A DNA stretch of 64,000 nt, from positions 144,097-208,096 of the forward strand of contig NZ_KE384386.1 of assembly GCF_000425485.1 (NCBI RefSeq), given 5' to 3'. The notes beneath the pieces were generated by a model. That model was not told the DNA's origin. It saw only the letters and a list, made by a program, of their open reading frames with translations, and did not search any database. Within the stretch, counting starts at the first letter, position 1. Each line of letters begins with the position of its first letter. This DNA is from Flavobacterium tegetincola DSM 22377 (GTDB lineage Bacteria > Bacteroidota > Bacteroidia > Flavobacteriales > Flavobacteriaceae). Both the position numbers and the translations under genes were made by a program. This document shows, piece after piece, positions 55,004-63,209 of this stretch.

Positions 55004-55071
55004 TACCAACTTTAACACTTAACTACTGTTAAAAAAAGACTAACGTAAAAAAGACTCCATTATATAAACTT

Positions 55072-55079
55072 TAGTTTTG
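55072..55079 (+). promoter_or_regulatory. -7 box TAGTTTTG of the RND efflux operon
   Basis: A perfect TAnnTTTG match 23 bp before the adaptor ATG at 55103. Confidence 0.58.
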
Positions 55080-55102
55080 TTCTTTCACGCAAAAAAAATT
55101 CC

Positions 55103-56155
55103 ATGAAAGTAAAATACATAGTTTATGCCCTAATTATTTTGGGATTAGGAACACTTATTTTTTATCGCATTGGCGAAAATAAAGAAGAAAAGAAAGACCC
55201 AAATGCTATAAAACCGGCTACAACTGTTTATGGAAAAATACTAGTTTCTCAGGAGTTTGCAGATAATTTGACTTTATCAGGTACTTTAGAAGCGAACGAA
55301 GAAATAGAACTTCGAACGGAAGTTTCAGGCGTGGTAGAGCAAATAAATTTTGAAGAAGGAGGATTTGTAACCAAAGGCCAGTCCCTCGTAAAGGTAAACG
55401 ACATTGAACTTCGTGCCCAATTGCGACAAGTACAAACGGCTCAAGGATTGTCTTCCGAAAATGCGAGAAGAGCTAAGCTTTTATTGGAAAAAGAAGCCAT
55501 CAGTCAAGAAGAATTTGACATTGCAACCGCAGATTTTAAATCGGCTCAAGCACAAGTCCAATTAATTCAAGCCCAACTTTCTAAAACAACCATCCGAGCT
55601 CCGTTTTCGGGAAAAATAGGTTTGCGTTCCATTTCCAAAGGAAGCTACATATCTCCTACTACTTTAATTGCCAAATTAGTCAATACTTCTCAACTAAAAA
55701 TAACGTTTTCTATCCCTGAAAAATATGCCCAAACGATGAAAGCCAATCAAAGTTTGACTTTTACTACTTCAGGTTCAAAAGAAGTTTACAATGCTAAAAT
55801 CTATGCCATTGAACCTTCCATTGAAACAGAAAGCAGAACATTAAAAATTCGTGCAATAACAGAGAATAAGGACGGGAAATTAATTCCAGGAACTTTTGCC
55901 AATGTAAGTTTGCCTCTTGCGAAGTTAGAAAATGCCCTTTTGGTACCTACCGAAGCATTGATTCCAATTCAAAACGGAAAGAAAATATTTGTATCCGTAG
56001 ATGGAAAAGCGAAAGAAATCATCGTGGAAACAGGTGCTCGAACTGATAAAGATATTTTAATTACTTCAGGATTAAAAGCAGGCGACACCATTTTAACTTC
56101 GGGTGTTATGAGTTTGAAAAATGACAGTCCTGTAAAAGTAAAATTGCAAAAATAG
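55103..56155 (+). CDS. Efflux RND transporter periplasmic adaptor (MFP) subunit
   Basis: This 350-residue membrane-fusion protein has an N-terminal membrane anchor (about 5-22), a lipoyl half (ELRTEVSGVVEQINFEEGGFVTKGQSLVK), a helical hairpin (about 105-150), the second lipoyl half (TTIRAPFSGKIGLRSISKGSYI) and beta-barrel and membrane-proximal domains. It links the inner-membrane pump to the TolC channel. It is the first of three genes, with the RND pump 51 bp downstream. The substrate is not readable. Confidence 0.95.
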   Translation: MKVKYIVYALIILGLGTLIFYRIGENKEEKKDPNAIKPATTVYGKILVSQEFADNLTLSGTLEANEEIELRTEVSGVVEQINFEEGGFVTKGQSLVKVNDIELRAQLRQVQTAQGLSSENARRAKLLLEKEAISQEEFDIATADFKSAQAQVQLIQAQLSKTTIRAPFSGKIGLRSISKGSYISPTTLIAKLVNTSQLKITFSIPEKYAQTMKANQSLTFTTSGSKEVYNAKIYAIEPSIETESRTLKIRAITENKDGKLIPGTFANVSLPLAKLENALLVPTEALIPIQNGKKIFVSVDGKAKEIIVETGARTDKDILITSGLKAGDTILTSGVMSLKNDSPVKVKLQK

Positions 56156-56206
56156 ATTTTCAATCTAGGTTAATTCCTAAATCAAAAATCCTAAATCAAA
56201 AATCTA

Positions 56207-59200
56207 ATGAGTTTATCTACCCTAAGTATTAAACGTCCGGTTTTGACCATTGTAATGAACCTTTCTATCGTTCTTTTTGGAATCATTGGCTATACCTATC
56301 TTGGTGTTCGGGAATTCCCTTCAATTGATGCAGCACAAATTTCGGTGCGAACCAATTATTCAGGTGCAAACTCGGACATTATCGAATCTCAAATCACGGA
56401 ACCGCTTGAAAAAGCCATTAACTCGATTGACGGAATTCGAAATATTACTTCTTCGAGTAACCAAGGTTCGAGTAATATTTCTATCGAATTCAATCTTGAC
56501 AAAGACCTTGAAGCTGCAGCAAATGATGTTCGGGATAAAGTCTCGCAAGCCATCCGTAGCTTACCGCAAGATATTGACGCACCTCCCGTAGTTTCCAAAG
56601 CAGATGCCGATTCGGATGCTATTATTACCATGACCATTCAAAGTGATAATAAAAACGTTATTGAACTTTCCGACTATGCAGAAAATGTAGTCGCACAAAG
56701 GCTTCAAACGATTCCAGGAGTAAGTAGTGTTCAAATTTGGGGACAACGAAAATATGCCATGCGTTTATGGATTGACCCGGTTCGACTGGCTTCCTATGGT
56801 TTAACGACTGCCGATGTACAAACGGCCTTAAATAATCAAAATGTTGAACTCCCATCAGGAAAATTAACGGGTGCCAATACCGAATTAACCGTTAAAACCT
56901 TAGGAAATCTTTCTACCGAAGAAGAATTTAACGACATTATCATACGAGCCGATGGCGACAAAGTAGTACGTTTATTGGATATTGGAAAAGCGGCTTTAGA
57001 AGCAGAAAATCTGGAAACTAAACTAAGTGATTCCGGTCAGCCAATGGTTGGTATGGCTATTATACCACAACCTGGGACGAATTATTTGGATATCGCAGAT
57101 GCTTTTTATAAAGAATACGACAAAATTGAAAGCGATTTACCTAAAGAATTCAAATTAAATGTTGCGATTGACAATACCATTTTTGTTAAAAAGGCAGTAT
57201 TTGAAGTCGCAGAAACACTGATGATTTCTATTATTTTGGTAATTCTTATCATCTATTTATTTTTTAGAAATTGGGCCATCGCATTCCGACCGTTAATTGA
57301 TATTCCGGTTTCGCTAATCGCAACGTTCTTTATCATGTGGTTATTTGGATTTTCAATCAATGTATTGACACTTCTAGCGATTGTTTTGGCAACAGGCTTG
57401 GTAGTCGATGATGGAATTGTAGTCACCGAAAATATTTTCAAAAAAGTGGAAGAAGGCATGTCGCCCATTGAAGCTGCAATCAAAGGCTCTAATGAAATTT
57501 TCTTTGCCGTAATTTCCATTTCCATAACCTTGGCTGCGGTATTTTTGCCCGTAATATTTCTAGAAGGTTTTGTGGGACGTCTGTTCCGAGAATTTGGGGT
57601 CGTCATTGGAGCGGCCGTTTTAATATCAGCGTTTGTATCCCTATCGTTGACACCAATGTTAAACGCCTATTTAATGAAAAAAGGCGAACAAAAACGGTCT
57701 AAGTTTTACGACATGACCGAGCCTTATTTTGTAAAAATGAACACGTCTTATGCTGAATCCCTAAAACGTTTCATGACTAAGAAATGGATTAGTTTTCCAA
57801 TTATCATCGCTTGTATCGGATTGATTGTGTTGTTTTATTCACTATTAAAAAAAGAAACAGCACCTTACGATGACAGAAGTTTCATCAGTTTAAATGTTTC
57901 GGCTCCTGAAGGTGTTTCCTATGATTATATGGACCGATTTATGAACGAATTGACCGAACTAATCAACGATTCGATTCCTGAGAAAAAAGTAAGTTTAATC
58001 ATCACTTCACCAGGTTGGGGTGCATCATCTGTCAATACCGGTCGTGCTCGAATTCGTTTGGTAGAACCCGGAGAACGAGAAAAATCGCAAAGTGAAATTG
58101 TACAGGAATTAACGACTTGGACCAAACAATATTCGGAGGCAAAAGTATCCGTTTCTGAATCGCCTACGATTGCGGTAAATCGCCGTGGTGGTTTCCCAGT
58201 ACAATATATTATACAGGCTCAAAATTTTGAAAAACTAAGAGAAAAAATTCCCGAATTCATGGACGAAGCCGAGAAAGATCCTACTTTTTCAGTAGTTGAT
58301 GTAAATTTGAAATTCAACAAACCAGAAGTATACGTTACCATTGACCGCGATAAAGCACAAAATCTAGGCATCTCTGTAATTGATGTAGCACAAACTTTGC
58401 AATTATCGTTAAGTGGTCAACGTTTTGGATACTTCATGATGAACGGAAAACAATATCAAGTTATTGGTCAATTTGATAAAAAAGATCGAGATACTCCGAT
58501 GGATTTGACTTCTATTTTTGTCAAAAATAAGGACGGAAAATTAATACAACTGGACAATGTCGTTACGATTGAAGAACAAAGTAGTCCACCACAATTGTAC
58601 CATAACAACAGATACATGTCGGCTACAGTTTCTGCCAACTTAGCTCCTGGAAAAAGTATGGACGATGGAATTGCAGCCATGGAAGCCATCAAAGTAAAAG
58701 TTCTGGACGATACATTTACTACTGATTTAGGTGGAGAATCCCGAGATTTCGTGGAAAGTAGCTCGAATACGGCTTTTGCATTTGGATTGGCATTACTGCT
58801 TATTTTCTTAATTTTAGCAGCTCAATTTGAAAGTTTCATTGACCCATTTATAATCATTTTAACGGTTCCAATGGCAATTGCCGGAGCGTTATTCTCGTTA
58901 TGGTTATTTGGTCAAAGTTGGAATATTTTTAGTCAAATTGGTACGATAATGTTAATAGGATTGGTAACTAAAAATGGAATTTTAATCGTCGAATTTGCCA
59001 ACCAGCTTCGCGAACAAGGAAAATCAAAATACGACGCAATTATTGAAGCTTCAGAATCACGATTACGACCTATTTTAATGACCAGTTTAGCAATTGCACT
59101 TGGTGCATTACCAATTGCCTTATCGCTAGGTGCTGCTTCTACAAGCCGAATTGGAATGGGAGTTGTTATCGTGGGTGGTACACTATTTTCACTTATTTTA

Positions 59201-59299
59201 ACTTTATTCGTGATTCCTGCCATTTACTTAATGTGGTCCAGAGACCGCAAACACCATCCAGAATTTGACCACATAAAAGAATATGAAAATGAAATATAA
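56207..59299 (+). CDS. Efflux RND transporter permease (HAE1/AcrB-like)
   Basis: This 1030-residue inner-membrane pump has 12 membrane helices and two large periplasmic loops. It opens with the typical SIKRPVLTIVMNLSIVLFG. Helix 4 contains LATGLVVDDGIVVTENIF, with the proton-relay Asp pair. The second half has AQFESFIDPFIIILTVPMAI and GLVTKNGILIVEFAN. This is drug-export (HAE1) rather than metal-export type. It is preceded by its adaptor and overlaps the TolC-family gene by 17 bp, so the complete tripartite pump is encoded here. Confidence 0.96.
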   Translation: MSLSTLSIKRPVLTIVMNLSIVLFGIIGYTYLGVREFPSIDAAQISVRTNYSGANSDIIESQITEPLEKAINSIDGIRNITSSSNQGSSNISIEFNLDKDLEAAANDVRDKVSQAIRSLPQDIDAPPVVSKADADSDAIITMTIQSDNKNVIELSDYAENVVAQRLQTIPGVSSVQIWGQRKYAMRLWIDPVRLASYGLTTADVQTALNNQNVELPSGKLTGANTELTVKTLGNLSTEEEFNDIIIRADGDKVVRLLDIGKAALEAENLETKLSDSGQPMVGMAIIPQPGTNYLDIADAFYKEYDKIESDLPKEFKLNVAIDNTIFVKKAVFEVAETLMISIILVILIIYLFFRNWAIAFRPLIDIPVSLIATFFIMWLFGFSINVLTLLAIVLATGLVVDDGIVVTENIFKKVEEGMSPIEAAIKGSNEIFFAVISISITLAAVFLPVIFLEGFVGRLFREFGVVIGAAVLISAFVSLSLTPMLNAYLMKKGEQKRSKFYDMTEPYFVKMNTSYAESLKRFMTKKWISFPIIIACIGLIVLFYSLLKKETAPYDDRSFISLNVSAPEGVSYDYMDRFMNELTELINDSIPEKKVSLIITSPGWGASSVNTGRARIRLVEPGEREKSQSEIVQELTTWTKQYSEAKVSVSESPTIAVNRRGGFPVQYIIQAQNFEKLREKIPEFMDEAEKDPTFSVVDVNLKFNKPEVYVTIDRDKAQNLGISVIDVAQTLQLSLSGQRFGYFMMNGKQYQVIGQFDKKDRDTPMDLTSIFVKNKDGKLIQLDNVVTIEEQSSPPQLYHNNRYMSATVSANLAPGKSMDDGIAAMEAIKVKVLDDTFTTDLGGESRDFVESSSNTAFAFGLALLLIFLILAAQFESFIDPFIIILTVPMAIAGALFSLWLFGQSWNIFSQIGTIMLIGLVTKNGILIVEFANQLREQGKSKYDAIIEASESRLRPILMTSLAIALGALPIALSLGAASTSRIGMGVVIVGGTLFSLILTLFVIPAIYLMWSRDRKHHPEFDHIKEYENEI

Positions 59300-60608
59300 A
59301 TTAATTCAACATACTTTAGCCACGCTATTCTTTTTTGGTACAGTAAGTTATTCGTACAGCCAAGCTGTTTTGACTGTTGAAGACGCAGTTAAAATTGCAT
59401 TGGAAAATAATTTTGAAATCCAAATTGCAACTAATAATTCAAAAATTGATGCTACCAATGTAAGTTTGGCAAACGCCGGAATACTTCCAAATTTAGATGC
59501 GGTTTTGACTAATTCTAACAGTATTTTGGACACGAAGCAAACTCAAGCTGACGGTTCTATTCGTGAACTTAACAATGCCAAGAACATGAATTTGTCTTAT
59601 GGTTTAGCATTGAATTGGACCGTATTTGACGGTTTTAAAATGTTTGCCAAACACGAACAATTGAAGCAAATAGAACAATTAGGAACCACCGAATTGCAGT
59701 TTACCATTTTAAATAAAGTGGGCGATGTGATGGAAACGTATTACCAAATCGTGCAGCAACAAGAACAGTTGAAAGTACTGGACACGACTTTAGTGATTTC
59801 CCAACTGCGATTAAATCTAGCCAAAAACCGCTACACGATAGGAAAAGCATCGAAATTAGAGGTGCTAAACGCCGAAGTAGATTGCAATACTGACAACACT
59901 AATTTACTGCGTCAAAAGGAATTGTACTCCAACACGAAAACAGCTCTAAATGAACTTTTAGCACGTGATTTAACTACAGAATTCTTAGCTTCAGAAGGAG
60001 TTATCATTGATAAATCCTTGCAATATGCTGATTTAAAAACAAAGGTTTCGAGTCAAAATCCGCAATTACAAATGCAAATTTTGAACAAGCGAATTGCCGA
60101 ACTTTCTTTGAAACAAATCAAAGGCGACCGCTACCCTACTATCGGATTAAATACAGGATATAATTTTACACGGTCAGAATCGTCGTTAGGGTTTGTCTCA
60201 GAATCAACGGGAAATGGACTCGTTTACGGAGTTACAGCACGAATGAATATTTTTAACGGTTCGTTGCAAAACAGGAATGAAAAAGTAGCAAAAATCAGTG
60301 TGGAGAATGCCGGGATTTATGTGGAACAGCAGAAAAACCAATTGGAATCGCAACTTTTAGTAGCCTATACCACCTATTTAACCAACATCCAGTTAGTGGA
60401 GTTGGAAGATAAAAACGAAAAAATTGCAGAACAAAATTTAGACATTACGTTAGAGAAATTCAAGATTGGAACCATAACTACGGTTGAATTTAGAACAGCT
60501 CAATTGAATTACGTAAATGCTAAATTCCACAACAACTCCGCTCAATTTCAAGCGAAGATTTCTGAAATTGCATTGAAGGAATTAGCTGGAAACTTGGATT
60601 TGAATTAG
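59283..60608 (+). CDS. TolC family outer-membrane efflux channel
   Basis: This 441-residue channel has a signal peptide (about 1-27, ending SYSQ). It has two TolC repeats of long helices: ALTVEDAVKIALENNFEIQ-type start (VLTVEDAVKIALENN), GLALNWTVFDGFKMFAKHE, then YGVTARMNIFNGSLQNRNE in the second half. It overlaps the pump gene by 17 bp; a second ATG at 59289 is also possible. It is the last gene of the efflux operon, and no terminator is visible downstream, where the repeat island begins. Confidence 0.95.
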   Translation: MKMKYKLIQHTLATLFFFGTVSYSYSQAVLTVEDAVKIALENNFEIQIATNNSKIDATNVSLANAGILPNLDAVLTNSNSILDTKQTQADGSIRELNNAKNMNLSYGLALNWTVFDGFKMFAKHEQLKQIEQLGTTELQFTILNKVGDVMETYYQIVQQQEQLKVLDTTLVISQLRLNLAKNRYTIGKASKLEVLNAEVDCNTDNTNLLRQKELYSNTKTALNELLARDLTTEFLASEGVIIDKSLQYADLKTKVSSQNPQLQMQILNKRIAELSLKQIKGDRYPTIGLNTGYNFTRSESSLGFVSESTGNGLVYGVTARMNIFNGSLQNRNEKVAKISVENAGIYVEQQKNQLESQLLVAYTTYLTNIQLVELEDKNEKIAEQNLDITLEKFKIGTITTVEFRTAQLNYVNAKFHNNSAQFQAKISEIALKELAGNLDLN

Positions 60609-60724
60609 AAACAACTACCTTTATTTTCTTAAATAATTCTTGAAGGTTTCCTACACGAACAAAGTTTTGGTTTAATTAAATTGGAATGGTAAGGAAACTT
60701 TGCTCAAAACTGAAGGTAAACACT

Positions 60725-60762
60725 AAAAAATGACCCAGATTTTACTGCATAAAAAAAGAGGA
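60725..60762. repeat. Core module, third copy (tail of repeat A)
   Basis: About 38 bp reading ATGACCCAGATTTTACTGCA followed by A-rich DNA and GAGGA. It matches the right ends of both repeat A copies (near 62005-62035 and 63033-63065). Here the rest of repeat A is absent, while repeat B follows. Confidence 0.7.
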
Positions 60763-60768
60763 TAATCA

Positions 60769-60786
60769 TCCCGATAGCTATCGGGA
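60769..60786. repeat. Perfect 18-bp palindrome TCCCGATAGCTATCGGGA
   Basis: A perfect inverted repeat without a loop sits between the core module and repeat B in this copy only. Palindromes of this type resemble short interspersed repeats of Flavobacteria. It has no T-run. Confidence 0.7.
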
Positions 60787-60789
60787 CTA

Positions 60790-60919
60790 GATATTCTTCA
60801 AAACGCTTTATGATAACTCCATACCTGTTGACGGCATGTAATCCGTTCTCCCGAGAAAACGGGATAGTCTGTTCAACACAGGTTTGATTGTTCGTTCTCC
60901 GAATGCAACGAAACCTTAG
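60790..60919. repeat. Repeat B, copy 1
   Basis: A 130-bp sequence, roughly 90% identical by eye to 63080-63209 and with no length difference. It contains an inner CCCG/CGGG stem flanked by GTTGA-type and TCAAC-type arms, so the RNA or single-stranded DNA could fold. It ends 17 bp before the stop of the gene at 60937. Confidence 0.8.
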
Positions 60920-60936
60920 TTGGTGGCAGATGGTTT

Positions 60937-61851
60937 TTAGTCTATGACTTGCATTTGATTTATTACTAAATCTTTAAACTCTCCGCTATGTGCACTATAA
61001 ATGTATACTCTTTGTATAAAATTTCCTTCGCCTTGATGTTCATTATTTATGAATTTCCAAACGAAAATATTTAACTTTTCATCAAAATCAAAATCTCTTT
61101 CTGTCTTGCCTTCAATATAATGTTTTTCATTTATGGCTCTTTTCTTTACATAATCGAAGGATTTAAATAAATCTATGTTTTTATAATTGTTTGGAAATTC
61201 TATATCCTTGTAAATTGAAGCAAAATCATCAAGTTCGATAGTTGCAGTATATTCTCCAATACCGGCAATTTCATTTGAGAATGCAAAACATACTATGTAA
61301 TGATATCTTGATTTTTTATCATAGCCATCGTAAAGATTATTATCAATTACATTTGCTTGTTTAAAATATAGTTTACTATAAAAAGTTTTACCAAGCTTTT
61401 TAACAAGATGGTTTTTAATTTTAATTGAAACATTTTTTGGTAAATCCTCTATTTTTCTTAATTTTTTAGGCTCGTAAAGCCAAGTGTCATAAAACGGGCA
61501 ATTTTTAACGAAAACATCTTTTGGGAATTTTCTACAATTACAATTTGGATTAGGCTCTAGATTTACAATAAGTGTGTCATTTTTTTTAAAGTCTAATTTA
61601 ATTAAAATTTTCTTAAATCTTGAATCGTCTAAATACAGTCGATAATTCTTTAAACTATCAAGTCTGCTATGCTTTAAATTATAATATCCACTTTTTTCAA
61701 GAAATCCTACGCTTGTAGAAATCTCTCTCTCATCTAGTAATTTTGGCAAGAAGTATTTATGATTTATTGTATCATAAGTGTTAATCTTTATGACTGTTTG
61801 ACCATTTAAAAAAGTGAAGTTTAACAAAAAAAATATACTTAATATCTTCAT
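60937..61851 (-). CDS. Hypothetical secreted protein in the repeat island
   Basis: This 304-residue protein has a signal peptide (about 1-17, FFLLNFTFLNGQ). A CarboxypepD- or Ig-like beta region comes next, then a Cys pair region NPNCNCRKFPKD with a further Cys at KNCPFYD. The rest is charged and Lys/Asp/Tyr-rich. I do not recognise a domain. The gene lies between repeat B copy 1 (3' side) and repeat A copy 1 (5' side), as an orphan gene bracketed by modules. Codon use is as AT-rich as that of the other island genes. Confidence 0.75.
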   Translation of the reverse strand: MKILSIFFLLNFTFLNGQTVIKINTYDTINHKYFLPKLLDEREISTSVGFLEKSGYYNLKHSRLDSLKNYRLYLDDSRFKKILIKLDFKKNDTLIVNLEPNPNCNCRKFPKDVFVKNCPFYDTWLYEPKKLRKIEDLPKNVSIKIKNHLVKKLGKTFYSKLYFKQANVIDNNLYDGYDKKSRYHYIVCFAFSNEIAGIGEYTATIELDDFASIYKDIEFPNNYKNIDLFKSFDYVKKRAINEKHYIEGKTERDFDFDEKLNIFVWKFINNEHQGEGNFIQRVYIYSAHSGEFKDLVINQMQVID

Positions 61852-61903
61852 AATTTATTTTTATATTTAATTCAATTTCACGATTTTTAGGTAAACTATT
61901 TGC

Positions 61904-62035
61904 CAACGTCAGTTCGTCTAAAAACCCTTCCAAGTTTCTATCTATACTTAATTTTGAAGTAAATATAACCCATTTCCCAAACAATTATTCCGTCTTTTAT
62001 AAAATGACTCCATTTTACTGCATAAGAAAAGAGGA
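61904..62035. repeat. Repeat A, copy 1 (including core)
   Basis: About 132 bp, over 90% identical by eye in its first 100 bp to 62933-63065. On the minus strand it is open for a fragment GKWVIFTSKLSIDRNLEGFL, and the phase is kept in the other copy, which suggests a decayed coding piece. It lies 53 bp upstream of the start of the 60937-61851 gene and is joined on its other side to the group II intron fragment. Confidence 0.8.
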
Positions 62036-62083
62036 TACCTATCCTTGACCGAACTTTACACCCAACTCAATCCATCTCTTTGC

Positions 62084-62165
62084 GAACCGCCGAGTACGTG
62101 ACCCGTATGCTCGGTGGTGTGAGAGGCTCTCCCTGCTAGTTTCTAGCGGGGCAGTCTACTCGATT
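62084..62165 (+). mobile_element. Group II intron 3' end fragment (domains V and VI)
   Basis: The segment 62085-62118 is a 34-nt domain V-like hairpin: lower arm ACCGCCGAG pairs with CTCGGTGGT (one G-U), with a 3' bulge and an upper stem. It is followed by GTGTGAGAGG and a domain VI hairpin (CCTGCTAG with CTAGCGGG), ending in CTACTCGATT, the typical 3' end of bacterial group II introns. No reverse-transcriptase ORF or domains I-IV are seen upstream, so it is a truncated remnant. It replaces repeat B next to a repeat A/core module. Confidence 0.72.
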
Positions 62166-62176
62166 GGCAGCAGTAA

Positions 62177-62596
62177 CTATTCGATTATTTCTACTTGAAA
62201 ATTATATTGTTTTAAAAGATTGACTATTTCTTCAAAATAATCCTCAGTTAATGCGTTTTTAATATTGGAAGTATTATTAAAAATTATCTTGTAATTATGA
62301 TTTGGATCATTTTTATTATAGCTTTCAATTAAGCAATCAGAAAATGAGTCATATCCACTTCCAAAATATCCTTTATCACCAATTAAAGTTTCGGCTACCA
62401 AATAATAAAAATCTAAATCATCATGAATTAATTTTCCATTAATATGAAATATTTTATTTGGTGGTATAATGGTTGGTAATCCGCTATAAATTCCACAAGC
62501 ACGTAAATATGCATCCTTTTGTCCTGATGTTATTATACTAGATTTCCAAGTAAAGTTAATTTTCTCATCCCATCCATGCAAAATATCGATAAGCAA
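62177..62596 (-). CDS. Barstar-family immunity-like protein, start uncertain
   Basis: The C-terminal part (about residues 45-139 of this frame) matches barstar, an inhibitor of secreted ribonucleases: FHINGKLIHDDLDFYYLVAE, the conserved GYFGSGYDSFSDCLIES and a final strand QYNFQVEII. The frame opens with a TTG at 62596, but the reading frame stays open upstream for 35 more codons (from KQFKIIPLQDAEF) to a TAA at 62702-62704, without an ATG. That TAA is also the stop of the 73-residue frame above. So the gene either starts at a non-ATG codon or is the 3' half of a longer gene broken by this stop. No toxin partner is nearby. Confidence 0.68.
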   Translation of the reverse strand: MLIDILHGWDEKINFTWKSSIITSGQKDAYLRACGIYSGLPTIIPPNKIFHINGKLIHDDLDFYYLVAETLIGDKGYFGSGYDSFSDCLIESYNKNDPNHNYKIIFNNTSNIKNALTEDYFEEIVNLLKQYNFQVEIIE

Positions 62597-62701
62597 CTGT
62601 TCATAATTTTCATTTCCTTCTGGAATAATATGTCCATAAACTTCGATATCTCCATTTTGTAAAAATTCGGCATCCTGTAAAGGAATTATCTTAAATTGTT
62701 T

Positions 62702-62923
62702 TTAAATAATTCCCTCATAAATATTTTTAATGAATATTGAGATATTTATGAGGGAATAACCACTATTGTCAATTGTCGTTTTATTTTTAATTTCAAAATC
62801 TCGAAAAGTAAAATATCTGGCAGATTCATTACTCACTTCTTTTAACGAAGTATAGTTACAGCTTCCTATTTCAATCCCGTTATGATATGCTATAATCTTC
62901 AGAATTCTCCATTTTTTTTTCAT
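62702..62923 (-). CDS. 73-residue protein in frame with the barstar gene, possible 5' fragment
   Basis: The frame starts at ATG 62923 and ends in TAA at 62702. The protein is small and basic at the N-terminus (MKKKWRILKIIAYHNGIEIG) with a beta-rich body and no recognised domain. Downstream, the same frame stays open through the barstar region (62177-62701). It could be an independent short gene, or the 5' part of a fused gene with a single nonsense change. It begins 10 bp after repeat A copy 2. Confidence 0.5.
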   Translation of the reverse strand: MKKKWRILKIIAYHNGIEIGSCNYTSLKEVSNESARYFTFRDFEIKNKTTIDNSGYSLINISIFIKNIYEGII

Positions 62924-62932
62924 AATTGGCTA

Positions 62933-63065
62933 CAACGTCAATTCGTCTAAAAACCCTTCCAAGTTTCTATCTAAACTTAATTTTGAAGTAAATATAACCC
63001 ATTTCCCGAACAATAATTCCGTCTTTTATAAAATAACCCAGATTTTACTCCATAAAATAAGAGGA
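62933..63065. repeat. Repeat A, copy 2 (including core)
   Basis: About 133 bp homologous to 61904-62035. On the minus strand its open fragment reads LFGKWVIFTSKLSLDRNLEG and ends ELTL before a stop. It is followed at 63080 by repeat B copy 2, so this is the only complete A-core-B unit. Confidence 0.8.
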
Positions 63066-63079
63066 CTACTAATCCTCTC

Positions 63080-63209
63080 GATATTCTTCAAAACGCTTTA
63101 CGATAACTCCATAAGTGTTGACGGCATGTAATCGGTTCTCCCGAGGAAACGGGACAGGCTATTCAACACAGGTTTCATTGTTCGTTCTCCGAACGCAACG
63201 AAAGCTTAG
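63080..63209. repeat. Repeat B, copy 2
   Basis: 130 bp, ungapped homologue of 60790-60919. Its right end overlaps the stop codon of the 63206-63733 gene, so that gene's stop is supplied by the repeat. Confidence 0.8.

Larger units (their letters stand above)
60609..60936. other. Intergenic region holding repeat modules
   Basis: This 328-bp stretch between the TolC gene and the first island gene has no ORF of note. It contains a partial core module (60725-60762), a perfect 18-bp palindrome (60769-60786) and repeat B copy 1 (60790-60919). Confidence 0.7.

Noticed and set aside
56360..59223. Several long open frames on the strand opposite the RND pump gene
   Set aside because: They lie inside a well-conserved gene, have no start signals and give sequence unlike known proteins. 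They are shadows of the pump's codon pattern.
61781..61984. A 67-codon minus-strand frame across repeat A copy 1
   Set aside because: It starts with TTG, runs into the signal-peptide region of the next gene in another frame and ends inside it. I treat it as a repeat fossil, not a gene.
60725..63209. Classical integron with attC sites
   Set aside because: I see no integron integrase and no clear R'/R'' core sites. The modules are longer and of two kinds. The cassette idea is kept only as a hypothesis.
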